Source: Schistocerca nitens (lineage: Eukaryota > Arthropoda > Insecta > Orthoptera > Acrididae). From it: a DNA stretch of 64,000 nt. Positions 1 to 12,417 of the stretch are shown one piece after another. The position numbers were made by a program, and so were the translations under genes. The stretch is from the NCBI RefSeq assembly GCF_023898315.1, contig NC_064617.1:619991000-620054999 (forward strand). The letters run 5' to 3'. The notes beneath the pieces were generated by a model. The model was given only the letters and a program-made list of their open reading frames with translations, did no database searches and had not been told where the DNA came from. Position 1 is the stretch's first letter. Each line of letters begins with the position of its first letter.

Positions 1-1010
1 ATATTTGAATCCATCGCATGCTTCGCAGCAAGTGCTTGGGCTCACAGGGTGAAAACATACAGACTAACAAGACAATTGCCAGACAAAGTAAACGTAGTAT
101 ACTCTAGAGAATGAGCGGAGCCTTGAACATCACGTCACTAGAGGCACTTTGCGTTGTGATGGGGACCTGCCCTATAGACATAAAAATACGTTATAGAGCT
201 GCACTTTACTGGCTTAAGAGGGACAGGCTCGATAAAGTCACGGTAATTACGGAAACCAACATTATGAACAAAACCCATATGAAACAATGGTGGATTCAAA
301 CATGGCAGAGAGAATAGGATGCATCCGACAAGGGTCGCCGAGTACACTCTTTCTTTCCTGATGTATGCGAAAGACTACAACTGAAACTTGTCGAGCCAAG
401 CCAAGGATATTCCATTTCCTGACAGGCCACGGGCCGTATCCGGTACATTTAAATCGTATGGGACTAACTAACGATGGAATATGCGTATGCGGGGAAACTG
501 GGATACCAGAACATGACAAACTACTGTGCAACATGGTAGCACAAGTGAGACCTATACAGAACGATAATGACATCGCCAGAATAATACGTAATCCCGATGA
601 CTGGAGCACAACAAATAGAGTAGCCGATATTGTATCGAGCTCTCTACACTAAAGATACAAGCGCCAAAACCCGTAGGGAAGAAGGCGTAGACACGCACAA
701 ACAACACAACAAACCACATGGGAGGACACAACACGAACCCAGATTCCGAAACCGAGGAAGCAACACTAAGTGAACATGACTCAGAAGGGATCAACATGTA
801 AGGGACCAAAACCAACAATTCATGACACTGCATGCCACAACACGGTCACAAACAACACAACAATCATAAAACAATAAATACCGGCACCACATACTGAGAC
901 TGTAGTAATAAGGTAATGTCGCTTGGGAGGAGAAGGCTCGAAGAAACTTCATTCCGAGGCTCCTCCACCCCATGACATTCCACATTGTGTTTGAAGTATG
1001 CTTCACACAA
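1..1010 (+). mobile_element. 3' end of an I/R1-group LINE, degenerate
   Basis: The frame open from base 1 reads the region just after a reverse transcriptase (ending with a motif like CFAASAWAHRV). It shifts near 110 into a frame with the pattern S-EALCVVMGTCPIDI--RYRAALYWLKR, typical of the segment between RT and the end of ORF2 in R1/Jockey/I-group non-LTR elements. After a stop at about 317 and a further shift, 365-652 contains LTGHGPYPVHLNRMG and a C-x-CG...PEH...C cluster, the usual zinc-knuckle-like C terminus of these ORFs. The element begins outside the window. The 3' boundary is not defined; sequence to about 1010 has the base composition of a 3' UTR. The frame is broken at least three times, so it is not functional. 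Confidence 0.75.
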
Positions 1011-1649
1011 GCAGTAATGTATTGCTCGTCTTATTGTGTGCAAACAGAAGCATATTCTCTTCTCTATACAAAGTTACAATCGATGAATTTTACATATCAG
1101 AAATGTATTAAGTTATTGAAGGACTAATGCATGCAATTAGCAATGAACTATATTCTATTTTTACTAAAAAGTTACTAACATAAGAGTATTTCTCATGTGA
1201 AGCTAAACTTCATGTATTCCTGTATTAAGTGCTCAATCAGCATTTAATCTGTATAATCTGTGTAGACATACATTAGCACAAGCCATTTCAGATGAGAATA
1301 CCACGAGGTTGTACCGAAACCTTCTCATCTCCAATAGGTAGTAGTAGGCCATTATTAACCAACATGCTAGACTGTATTACACATCCAGATACAGCATATC
1401 ACTTCCCTCTACATACTACAAATTATTTTCACCACGTTCTTTGTGTTACATTTTTTTTTCTTTCACATTTGCATTATATACATTATAATTCTCATCAACA
1501 AGGTAGTAACAAATTATATGTAACCATTTTAACAATTGTTAAGCATTAAATTCGCTGTAACCTCAGAGATATCTTTATATATTACGTTCTTTATGTTATT
1601 AAAAAAGTATTAACAGCTGTATACCAATAAGAATGTAACTATGAGAAGT
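1011..1649. other. Intergenic/intronic AT-rich stretch, no gene seen
   Basis: No coding frame with recognisable content and no structured repeat. It may include the 3' tail of the preceding LINE. Confidence 0.5.
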
Positions 1650-2267
1650 TGTAACCTCCCCACAAAATTCATTCACATTTAGTGTAACCTCAAAACAGAA
1701 AAATTCCTAAACTTCTCAACAGTAAAAATTATAATTATGTCGTTCACATTCAGTGTAATGTCCCAACAAAAAATAAATTCAGTAACCTGGTAAAAAATAC
1801 AATATAACTAACCTCTCAATTAAATTGTCGCTCACTTATAATTTTTCAATAATTGACTGTGAATTAATCTGGTAAATTTTGGACGTCAGCAGTGCTGCGT
1901 CATGGCCCTGAAAGATCATTCTGAATAAAAAAAGAAAAATTCTTACCTCAATGAAGTCGCCAGATAACGCATATATATCTGATCTTACAATAAATTTTTC
2001 TGGCACAGCCCTGTGCAATGCTGGCCGATAGATTTGTCATTTATGAAAGGAAACAACTGATTTTTCTTTTGCAATAATTGGAATGATCATCGATTGGAGA
2101 AATTAGTAAATTCTTTAAATTGAAATGAATGGTTGTTAAAAGTAATTTTTTATGAGAAAGATTATTACTAGGAGATTTTTAAAACATTTACGTGGGACTT
2201 GAGATAACAATACTACATATGTGCGAGGCTGCTTTTTACCTTATACAATAATGCTCAGGCTCCGGCA
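1650..2267 (-). repeat. 3' LTR copy (left), U3 part absent or replaced
   Basis: Matches 12651-13254 almost base for base apart from small indels, starting TGTAACCTCCCCACAAAATT on the plus strand. Similarity stops at the shared string GCTCCGGCA. The remaining 237 bp of the right-hand copy, up to its TTACA end, have no clear counterpart here. Either the LTR is about 0.6 kb and the right copy is followed by unrelated DNA, or (which I prefer, because the right copy has matching TGTAA...TTACA ends) this copy has lost its U3. Confidence 0.85.
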
Positions 2268-2349
2268 TGCCATGAGCAACAAATTTTTCTAAAATCTATT
2301 TAGTTACTAAGTCTACCATCACAGAGTATATACATTATTGATAGGTGCA

Positions 2350-2850
2350 GAAAATGAAACGAAATAGAGTGCACATGCACTGAGTACAGAACATATCAAG
2401 AAATGACAAAATGTATACGCAATGAGTACAAAACATATTAACAAATGACATAACGTGCACACGCACTGTATATGTCTTTAGCATACTTAGGACAAATGAA
2501 ATAAAGTGCACACGCACTGTAAAAGTCTTTAGCATATTTACTACAACTGATCATATTAAGAAATGAAATAAAAAAGCACACGCACTGTAAAAGTCTTTAG
2601 CATATTTAAATAACATATCATGGAGTGAAATAAAGTGCACACGCACTGTAGAAGTCTTTAGCATTTTTACATGACATATCATGGAATGACATAAAGTGCA
2701 CACGCACTGTAGAAGTCTTTAGCATTTTTAGAACAACTAATGTTATTAACAAATGAAATGAAGTGCACACGCACTGTATATGTCTTTATCATTTTACAAG
2801 AATTTAAACGCACTGTATAAGTCTTTACCATTTTACAACAACTAGGAAAG
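2350..2850. repeat. Minisatellite, unit about 50-68 bp, about nine copies
   Basis: The word GTGCACACGCACTGTA followed by (A/G/T)AAGTCTTTAGCAT recurs at roughly 2360 (variant), 2410 (variant), 2454, 2505, 2573, 2634, 2695, 2763 and 2808, separated by variable AT-rich linkers often ending in GAAATGAAATAAA. Unit length varies from about 45 to 68 bp, so it is a degenerate tandem array rather than a fixed-period satellite. The GTGCAC core is palindromic. Confidence 0.85.
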
Positions 2851-3289
2851 GAATGGGAAGGATTGCAACATGGTTGTACACAGTAGGTTGCACGTAGTTG
2901 CACCGAAAGTCCATATCTTTCTACAGAAGCACAACACCAAGAGAGACAATCTGAATTTCTCTTCCTTGAAGTATTTATCAGTGTAGCAAAGACACTGAAA
3001 TATTGTATTAATATTCAATGTTATCATTTTGGTAGTATATTAGGTACATAATAACATCTCCATCGTTGAAGGTGGTGGACAGCATGTGTCAAAACCACAT
3101 TCTTGTCGAATCCATACTCTTTCACCAACATAGAATTAGTGCAAAAACCAAATATAGTGCTCCATGATCATGAGGATGGACAGGATAAACGGATATTGAA
3201 GTAATTTCTGGTAATTAGGTCAGAAGGTGAAGGACATTAAGTCTTATGCTAGTCATCATTGAGCATTACACTAGTCTATCAACCGATTT

Positions 3290-3640
3290 GAGTAATTATT
3301 GGCATTCACTGGCTATTTACACAGCATTTAAGTAGTATGTATGGAGTATTACAGAGCATTATTCATAAGTCATCTCAATTTAGTAATTATTGGCACTCAT
3401 TGGCCAGTTACGAAGCATTGTTTTATGCATTATTCAGAAATCATCATTCAAAATGAGTTAATTATTGGTATAGCATTTATACATAATTCATCTAATTATA
3501 GTAATCATTGGTATTCATTGGCCAGTTACTAAACATGTAGCAAGTATTGAATATTACAAAACACTATTCATAACTCATCTGATTGCGGTAATTATTGGCA
3601 CTCATTGGCCAGTTACAAAGTATTCATATAGTTTTACAAA
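3290..3640. repeat. Second degenerate tandem repeat
   Basis: The phrase TAATTATTGGCACTCATTGG followed by CCAGTTAC occurs in variant form near 3294, 3382, 3501 and 3589, with CATTATTCAGAA-TCATCATTC words between. Spacing alternates about 88 and 119 bp, suggesting a composite unit of about 207 bp. Confidence 0.7.
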
Positions 3641-4474
3641 ACATTATTCAGTATTATTCAGAAGTCATCATTCAAAACAAGAGTTAATTATTGGAATAGC
3701 ATTTATAGAGTATAACAAAAATATTATTTATAGAAATTACTGGCATAGCATTTATGCATTATTACAAAACATCATTCAGTATTACCCAGAACTCATCATT
3801 CAAGTGACATAGGACATATTTAAAATGTAACACACTGTAACTATTACTCAAGGTATGTGGTCCAATAATACATAGATATAATGGATTCAATACATCTGAG
3901 AAATTTGCATTATATTTAGAACTAGAAATATATCTTAAACTGGTAGCATTATTTGGTTGTATACTGGTAATAGTTGGGACTGGTAATAAATTTTTTTTTG
4001 CTAGCAATGCATTGCGTTGGGATCGATAATTAATTGGTGGGGCATGAAAATATTCGCTTTTGACTTATTGCTGGAAATAAGGATTAATAACATCATTCGT
4101 CATGAGTCAGCTGTAACAAGGTTATGAAACAAGTAGAGTATATGTGATCACATTCATGAATGATACACACAAATGGGTAAAAAGATGCAAGTACTAGAAC
4201 AGGTTTAATGGCTAACTGCTTATAGCACATTAATTTCATGAATAGCTTCTCCTGGAAAAAATACAAAATGGATTATTGAGCTGAAAGAAGAAATGCATAT
4301 TATGCTGAAAAGTAGTGAACTTCGAATTAACAGGTAATGAAATGTATGTACTCTAGCTGTCCTCTCCAAAAGATTCAGTCATTATACCATGTGACATAAG
4401 ACATACTGTCAAAACGAACTGCAACAAATACTTAAATAACTACATAGCATCTCTTAACTAATAGTAAATATATA

Positions 4475-4690
4475 AACGTCATCATTATCATCATCTGCAA
4501 AGAAAAACTTCATTATTCATATTACCATAACTTCATTACTATCATCACCTGCAAAGAAAAACCTCATTATTCCTATTAGCATATTCTTCATATAATTATT
4601 CATCATCATTTATTATCATCTGCAAAAAAGGACACTTCATTATTCGTTATTCATATTGCCATTTACTTCATACAACTATTCATACTATAG
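4475..4690. repeat. Third degenerate tandem repeat (ATCATCTGCAAAGAAAAA units)
   Basis: The words ATCATC(A)TCTGCAAAGAAAAA and CTTCATTATTCATATT recur about three times at 4485, 4540 and 4612. Confidence 0.65.
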
Positions 4691-4883
4691 AGTTTCTTAT
4701 TTCTAGCATATTTCATCACTAAAACTAAGATATGTAGTTCTGTCTGACAGCCTGCATCAATCGCCTCGTATTCTGAAAGAAAAATAATTAGTCAAGACTG
4801 CTATCATACGATGTGTATAGTATATTCTGGTTAATGCTTGTTAATACTGATCCATTTATTCTTCATGACAAGATATTCCATTT

Positions 4884-5137
4884 TCTTACCTTGCAGGGCA
4901 CTTGCCAAGAAAAAATATGATAATCATCAGTAAGTAGTCACATAGATAGAATTGCATAAGTGGTCATAAAATATGAAAGTTAATCTGGAAAAATGTGCAC
5001 GGTCTGATGCATACCGACAAGAAAAGCGACCTTCTGACCTTACCTTGCCGGGCACTTGTCAGGAAAAAATATGATAATCGTCAGTAAGTGTTCATATAAA
5101 TATAATTGCATAAGTGGTCATATAAAATTCAGAAAAT
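4884..5137. repeat. Direct duplication, period about 153 bp
   Basis: TACCTTGC(A/C)GGGCACTTG followed by an AAAAAATATGATAATC block and AATTGCATAAGTGGTCATA occurs at about 4888 and again at about 5041, with only scattered substitutions. Confidence 0.8.
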
Positions 5138-5169
5138 GGCATTACAGTGTGATAAATCATAAAGTATAT

Positions 5170-6739
5170 TCATTCAATAAAGGGTTTAATATTGGAGACA
5201 TGGTGATTGCCCTTGCTTTTTCTGGTTCTCAAAGTTTTGACGTGAACTACATTGGGGTGAGGAATGCTGCGAATTCCATATGGACCTGCGTATAGAAGCT
5301 CAAATTTACTGCATCTACTCTTTCCTGTGTTGGATAAATAGTGTGTACGTACTAATATCTTCTGTCCAACGTGAAAGTCACGGCGTGTACAAAGCTGTTT
5401 TTGCTGTCTTCTCCGGCGCTCTGCGGCACGTTTGATGTTGAGCGCAATGTCAATTATTTCATGGTGGCGTAGTCGACAAGATGTAGGAAAAAACATTAGT
5501 TCTTTAATTTTGTTGGGTGGTTCAACATTTTTTAGTATAACAGTTGGAGATAGCATAGTAGATTCATTTGGTATGGAGTTAATTACATCCTGAAATGAGA
5601 GTATGTATGTATCTCAATCAGTATGTTTTTTATGGCAGTATATTCTACATAGTTTACCAATTTCTTTCATTAGTCGTTCACAAGGGTTCGAAGAAGCGTG
5701 ATACCTGGATATATAGATCGGAGAAATGTTTGTTGTTCGTAACATACGTGTCCACATAGCAGATCGAAACTGTGGTCCATTGTCGGAAATTACTTTCAAT
5801 ACATGCCCTACATGAAAATAAAAAATGTTTTACAATTGCATTCGAAACAGATTTAGCAGTAACTTTGCGTAACGGAGTGAAGGTAACAAATTTCGAAGTG
5901 AGTTCAACAGCGACAAAGATGTAGCAAAAACCTCTATTAGATCTGGGAATCGGACCAAAAATGTCTACAGCGGCCATGTGTCTCAGTTTAACGGGTACAA
6001 TGGGATGTAACGGAGGAATATGTGAAGCCGTGTCTGATTTAGCTTTCTGGCAGATTTTACATGACGCTAAAACTCGTCGAATACGTTTCTCCATGTTGGC
6101 AAAATAACAGTTCCGTCGCAGTATAAGAAAACATTTTCTGGCTCCGTAATGTGCGTAACTTAAATGAGTATACCAAATTAATTTGTTAACAAGCTCGCCA
6201 GGAATACGTAATAACCAATTGTTGCTGTCAGGGTGAGAGCGGCGAAACAGAATGTTATTGCGTACAGTGTAATGGTTTCTGATGGTAACATTATTCCTAT
6301 CTTGCCAAAGGCGTTTAATTTCTTTCCATACGTTGTCTTTGCTCTGCTCTTGTGCTATGTCTCGTAAAGATCCCGAAATAAAATTTTCGAATGCGACTTG
6401 TTGAATATACATGACGCTAAAATTTGCTTGGCAGAAGTTGGTTGCGATGTCTTGCTGATTGTTGGTGAGAGAACGGGATAGTGCGTCTGCTACAATATTT
6501 TGTGTACCGGGAATGTGAACAATTATAAAATTAAATTCCTGTAAATAAAGTTTCCATCTGCTTAATCTGTCATGTGTAAATTTTGCTGAAAGTAAAAACT
6601 GCATAGCTCCATGATCTGTGTAAACGGTCGTATGTCTTCCATAAAGAAAATGCCTAAATCTCGTAAAAGCCCATACAACACATAATGTTTCAAGTTCTGT
6701 AACAGAATAATTCCGTTCAGCAGGTTGAGAGGCACCCAC
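5170..6739 (-). pseudogene. pol C-terminal half: RNase H and integrase
   Basis: Reading leftward from about 6739, the frame starts within RNase H (AERNYSVTELE, then the YTDHGAMQFLL block and an ADALSR motif). A linker and an integrase zinc finger follow (H-x4-H, then CKIC), then the catalytic core with first Asp in AAVDIFGP, second in VISDNGPQF and Glu in NPCERLMKE, giving DD35E. A frameshift near 5810-5825 separates the first and second acidic residues; a further break lies between 5614 and 5556. The final 5556-5170 segment resembles a gypsy integrase C-terminal region (HVGQKILVRTHYLS, then a G-P-Y stretch). Family role: RNase H degrades the template RNA and integrase inserts the cDNA. Broken, so not functional. 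Confidence 0.88.
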
Positions 6740-8387
6740 TTGCCTTACTCATACTGTGGCATCAAGCAGTCAGGCCTGCAAGATGAGTGGTTTGCCAAGC
6801 GAGTGGATTCTTCCTTAATTTATCGAGTAACATGAATTCTCGCATCTTACTATTTAGTTACAAATTATCCTCCTGTATGAATACTACACAACGGAAACAC
6901 GCATCTGACTATCAGTGATTTATAGAACTCTGACTGTACACTACGCGCTGGCAATACCACATTTACTTTTTGTCTTTTATTTAACGGCTTTTATATAAAT
7001 TCGGAACATTATGACAACATACAATTTAATGAAAAAGGCCACCAATCTCTTTCTTTTCACTATCTGATTTATTCCTAAACACACAAATTCTACAACCTAC
7101 AACAATATCACATGAGAAATTCCGCCCAGTGGGCATGGCTTTACATTAGTGAATCTCTATATTATGGTCTCGTAATTTATTTTAAAGCTACAGTGCACTT
7201 TCTGGATAGGATGGTGGATCTTTTATTATAACTCACACTTCGACTCTCACAATCATCCTCACGAAACTTTCCTCCAGATCGAGCGATACAGAAAGAACAA
7301 GCATAACCCACAAATCTTTTGAAACTACCTAGCTACTGTCCCATGCTAAACACACATACCCAAATTACATGACATACACCACACAACAATATGAAATACT
7401 ACACAAAGAATGGTTGCAACATTATCACTTTCAGCTTTCCCACTTCAGTTAATATTGATCCCAGTTTCACACGACACTGCCCCACTTTGTAATTCTACTT
7501 TCCTACTGTGAACTCTGGAGATAAACGCACGTCTTCCTGTGCAATGCAAGCCAAGTGGCGTTGCTGGATAGACGGCCGACTCACCTTGATTCTCTCTCAG
7601 AGTTTAAATCTAGCGTCACACGGAATAATATTTCTTAAATATTTCAACTTATGATACACACGCTATTTCTTAAATATTTCAGCTTATTGTACACACGCTA
7701 GTAATTCAGCTTAACTTAAGTACACGGAAGTATCTCAACTTATAACTACACGTGGTTTCATTGTGACTGTTGGTTTACTACAATCCCCTTAAAATTACCT
7801 GCCTAACATTTAATTCTCCCCACAAAAGTTCCTGAGATAGAGAAATTATTAATTCTAACTACTCTTAAATATTCCACATGCATACCATGCCTCCACTCTT
7901 TCATTACGGAGCACAACAAAAAACAGGTCTTTACAGCAGAAGGTCCAGCGGCAGAGTGCTGAAACATGGCCGTATTCCGGTTCTCTCGCACCTCTGTCGA
8001 AGTGGGAGAAGCACCTTGCTACCTTATTGGTCAGCCACATTTCAGGCGCTCAAAGCTCTGGTAAAATTTTCATCTCTTTGGTCTCACCAAAGGTAGCCAA
8101 AGGATCGACTCAAAGATGATCATATATTCCCATTCACTATCTGTGGTTAGCAGACGACCATACATTCATTCATTTCACAGATCTCACCAAACTGGATGTA
8201 GGGATTTATTTTGAGAGAGTGCACATGTGATCAATTAAATAAATAAGTTGTCATTCTTTCCCACACTGGTATCCGGCTTCGCTGTATTAATTGAAATTGA
8301 GTTACTTTACAAAAAAAATGTGTTGTTCTGACAAAAATATCGAAGTATTTCGTACCTATTTTCAATGTCGGGCGGTACTGTACCCTT
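6740..8387. mobile_element. Unidentified 1.65-kb insertion inside pol
   Basis: The pol frame stops matching at about 8390 (after FASRILSP) and resumes at about 6735 (with PAERNYS), two peptides normally adjacent in gypsy polyproteins. The intervening 1.65 kb has no long frame on either strand. It contains a small direct repeat near 7630-7700 (TTTCTTAAATATTTCA twice, each followed by an ACACACGCTA word). I see no convincing terminal inverted repeats and no clear target duplication. It could be a solo LTR or a non-autonomous DNA element. Confidence 0.6.
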
Positions 8388-10105
8388 TCAAGGGGACAGA
8401 ATGCGACTCGCAAAGGCGATGTTTTTAATTACTGTAGTACCATCTTCTTCAATTTCTTGAAAAATGGGTACGCCTAAAGCGGTGTTAGAACTGTTGGTTG
8501 CAATAGAAAAATTTCTAGTCAGATCTGGGTGTGATAAAATTGGTGCATTCAACAAAGCATGTTTCAGATTAGCAAATTCAGACTGTGCTTGGCTATCCCA
8601 CGACCAAATAGTGTTTTTACCCGTCAACTGGCACAATCTAGGGGTGTCTAAAGCAGAGTAATGAATAAATTTACGAAAAAAGTTAATTAAACCCAAAAAG
8701 CTGCGTAGTTGTTTCTTCGTCGTAGTACAGTAATGTCACGTAAAGCTTGAAGTTTTTCCGGGTCAGGCGCAATGCCTTCTGCTGAAATTACATGTCCAAG
8801 AAATTTTATGGAAGTTTTGCCAAAGTATGATTTGCTAAGATTAACTGTGAGTCCTTGTGCACGAAAAGTTTGCAACAGTTGTTCAAGAATCAGATTGTGT
8901 TCAGACCAGTTAGCTTCTGCAATAAGAATGTCGTCTACATACGTTGTGATTCTTCTTTTAATTCTGTCGGAAGTGTAGTATTCAAACCGCGAATAAATGC
9001 TGCTGAAGAAATTGTTAAACCGAACGGTAATTTGCAAAATTGATAAGTCACCAAAACAGAGAAACGCTGTGTACTTTCTGCAGTTCGGATGGAGCTGAAT
9101 TTGCCAAAATCCCAATTTCAAATCTAATGTGGAATAAATAGCAGTACCATGAAATTTCTGTAGAGGTTCTTCTAGTGTCTGTGGGCCATCTGTTTCATTA
9201 ATAATAATGTCATTGATGTGACGCGAATCAAGTACGAGGCGAAGTGAGCCATCCTTTTTCTTAACAATATGGAGCGGGTTTATGTACGGACTAACTGCTG
9301 GTATAATAATTCCTTGGTCAAGCATAGCTTGCAATTCTTTCTTAACTTGTTCTCTGTGAATATAAGGAATGGGATAATGTTTGGCTTTAAATGTGTCGTG
9401 CTGTTTAACTTGAAATTCATACATAAAGCCGGACAAAGTACCAGGGATATTGTCAAAAACTGGAGCTTGCTGTAAAAGAATATTGCTTAGTTGAATACGT
9501 TCGTCGTCTGTATTTACACTGCTTTGTTTTACTTTATCAGAAATCATTTGCATAACGTCATAGTCAACTTCGTCTGGTGTATTATAGTTGTGTACGTACG
9601 TATCTGTGAACAATGTCAAATGACAGTCTATGTAACGCGATGTAGAAATGACCTCTGTTCGATTAATTGTTTGTTCTTCTACAGATAAAGAGTGCTGAAA
9701 TTCTAAAGCCAGTTGTACGTTTTCATCCTTTAACATTAAATAGGAATTTTGAAAGTCAATAATTGCATCGTGTTGTACCAGAAAATTCGTACATAAAATA
9801 ACGTCTGTTATCAATAAGGGAACAATCCAAAAATTTGAATGAAACGTATGACCTGCAATACAAAATGATAATTGTGTCTGTAACTTTACATCTACTCCTT
9901 TACCAGATACTGCTCCTTTTACTTTAGTTTTGCCTAATGGTAACGTAGGATAGGTATTCTGTTTGTTACATTCGTTGAAAGTTGCTTCATTTATAACTGA
10001 CATAGGTGATCCAGAATCGATTACTGCTGAAAATGTGGATGATCCAATCTTTACTTCAATGAAAGGGTGGGAAATGGTTTTTTGAATAACTGGTTTTTCA
10101 TGCAA
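8388..10105 (-). pseudogene. pol N-terminal half: retropepsin and reverse transcriptase
   Basis: From 10105 the frame encodes an aspartic protease with AVIDSGSPMSV (Asp at about residue 30), a linker, and a Ty3/gypsy RT: PIPYIHREQVKKEL, then INPLHIVKKKDGSLRLVLDSR, the catalytic TYVDDIL box and the FLGHVISAEGI motif. Two apparently compensating frameshifts around 8950-9050 scramble the usual LPFGL segment just before YVDD. A further shift near 8710 moves the reading into a second frame carrying the thumb/connection part (LINFFRKF ... SWDSQAQSEFANLK ... FASRILSP), which runs into the 1.65-kb insertion. The start is simply the first Met; the true gag-pol junction probably lies upstream at 10106-10252. 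Confidence 0.9.
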
Positions 10106-10252
10106 AAGTGTGTCTCGGATGTCGTCAAAAGTAATAACATTTTCGTGAACAAGATTCTATCTATCTGAAGTATTGCTTACGTTGCTGGAGGATGCAACCT
10201 GTACTGTATCTAGTCAAATTCTATTTGACGTGCTGTTATTTGCAGGAAGATG

Positions 10253-12417
10253 CTATGGCATTTCGACTATTTGTACTGTTCTGTTATTTCTTCCTGACGT
10301 ATTAGGTTCGGGATGATACCTACTGTCTGGTTCATTCATGATAATCTGTTGTTGCGGATAATTTTGCTGCTGGTAGGACCGACTGTTACGCTGAAAACTA
10401 TGCTCATTACACTTACGTCTGTCATAATAATCATTGCTATACGGCGCTTTGCGATACGAGTTGAAATGATGTGTCTTCTGTACATAGGGGTTTCCTTGTT
10501 GCTGTGCGTTACTATTTGGCGGAGCCGACGTTATACGTGTAGGCGGCGAAACATTAAAGCTTGGTTGACCTTGCACATTACATTATTGGTTAGGTATGCT
10601 AACCGGCTGGTTTTGTTGCTGTTGTTGGGAAAAAACCTCTATTGTTACCAAAATTTGTTTCCTATTGCTGATAATTATGACGATACTGATAATTAAAATT
10701 TTGTCTGTTATTAAAAATACGGTGGTAGTTCTTGTCATTTCGGGAGTGTCTAATGATAACTGTCACTTTCACGTAAAACTTGTCATATCAGGTTTTCGTT
10801 AGTCATTCCTAATCCTAGATATATCGATAGTTGAAGAACTGTTTTGATAGATATAAAGGATAGTAGAAGAGAAGGCAGCAGTGCAGAAAACTAAAGATGA
10901 AATAGCACTACTACGGCTCGGGCCCTGTGCACGCTACGGCACATATTCATCGAAGTGTAATGAATCCCCTGAGGTCACTTACGCGCTGCAAATAAGTTTT
11001 AGTTTCTGCATTACAGGCAATGCCGGTGAAATTTCAAAAGTAAATCGTTGTATCCAGTCCAAAGGGTGAATCTGTGTTCTGCCATTATTAAATGCCTTAG
11101 ATTTTTTCACGGAAAAAAATTGCTTATAATCAACGTTATCATCTCTGAATGTGTGAACTGGTTCAGGATTGTATGATAATCTGTTTATTTCTGACTGTTC
11201 GGAATCTACGTCACGTAGTCTCTGTAAATTACCTAAGTTACACTGGCTGTGCGAGTGTGACAAATATTCGGAATGTGGCGTATGCTGTGACGTGTTAGTG
11301 ACTGAAACATTTTTCATTTCTGTCACTTTAAAACGTTCGTCAATTTGGCTGTTCTGTTGTTCAAATTTCTTATCGATCTTCGCATCCAGAGTGTGTGAAA
11401 GTTCTGGTGACATTAAATTAAACTCGTCGCGTAACTGTGTTGCGTTTTCAGAACATTGTTTAGCGACTGCACTACTTTCATCTCTAAGTAATTTCGTAGT
11501 GACTACATGTGTATTACTTAATTCTTGAACAACAGATCTTATTTCTTCACTACTGTTCCTAGCACAAGCCTTACTTTCCTCACGTAATTGCTCTTTAGTA
11601 TCATGACGTTGCACGGCAACGGCTGTAGTCTGTTCACTAAGTGATTTGCTCTGTTCATTAAAGTTGTGTTTTTCATTCGACTGTTTGAAACTTTGGTTAA
11701 TTTGTTCGTTCGATTCATTAAATTGTTTACAACTGTTGTCTTGTTTTTCATTAAGTTGTTTGAAACTGTTGTTTAGTTTTTCATTCCATTGTTTGAGATT
11801 TTCATTACATTGTTTGTACGATTCATTAAGTTTGTCCTGTTTTTCATTAAGTTGTTTGTACGATTCATTAAGTCGTTTGAAATTGTCGTCTTATTCTTTC
11901 TTGAATTGTAGTATTAATGCTACAACTTGATCCATGCCAAAATTAGCGACTCTATTTTCTATGCTGTGTGTTTGTGTATCTGCATTTGTCGCGTTTTGTA
12001 TAACCATTTGGTCATTCTCTGATTCTTGAAAAGGTTTGCCAATCGGACGTGCACTGTTGGTCACTACATCGGAATCAAATAAATCTGACGTATTCTGACT
12101 ACATTGTTCATCTTCGTGAGAAAAATTTATCTGTTCACAATTCAAATTTTGCAAACCGGGTGTGTCAAATTGGGCAGCGTTCATTGTATCGGAACGTCCC
12201 GCGTCATCAATGTTAAATTTACTGTGGACATAATTGAATTCGTTTGCCCATCATTAGGATTTAACTCAATACTGATGATTGGCAGGCACTGATTATCTGT
12301 AATTAGACGATTATCACTATTGCACTGAGTGTCACAAGTATTATCGGTCAAATTATTCGAGTCGGCTATTTCACTCATTGCACATCGCGATGTACTATTA
12401 ACAGTTTTTCGCGGCAT
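10253..12417 (-). pseudogene. gag of the LTR retrotransposon
   Basis: The reading begins at an ATG at 12417 (MPRKTVNSTSRCAMSEIA), a plausible gag start about 230 bp inside the LTR. A frameshift near 12184-12200 leads into a frame that continues to 10979, interrupted only by a TAA at about 11891-11893. The middle section (11900-11600) is a run of Asn/Lys/Gln/Glu-rich heptad-like repeats (KQLNEKQD and LNESYKQ words) predicted to be a coiled coil. The following part (11614-10979) has the capsid-like phrase PLDWIQRFTFEI. After another break, 10576-10253 is a Gln/Asn/Tyr/Pro-rich tail without a visible CCHC zinc knuckle. Family role: structural protein of the virus-like particle. Degenerate. Confidence 0.75.

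Larger units (their letters stand above)
2268..5169 (-). other. Noncoding domain of the LTR element 3' of integrase
   Basis: Between the end of the integrase frame (5170) and the 3' LTR lie 2.9 kb of AT-rich sequence with no frame longer than about 80 codons that resembles any protein. It contains at least four separate sets of short direct repeats, listed individually. No polypurine tract is obvious next to the LTR. Confidence 0.65.

Noticed and set aside
2350-2850. CRISPR-like repeat/spacer pattern
   Set aside because: Eukaryotic context, degenerate repeats and related linkers; it is a minisatellite inside a retrotransposon.
2335-2903. Short reverse-strand frames with repeated YTVRVH words
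   Set aside because: Produced by the minisatellite units.
2268-5169. Possible env gene of an errantivirus
   Set aside because: No long frame, signal peptide or membrane segment pattern between integrase and LTR.
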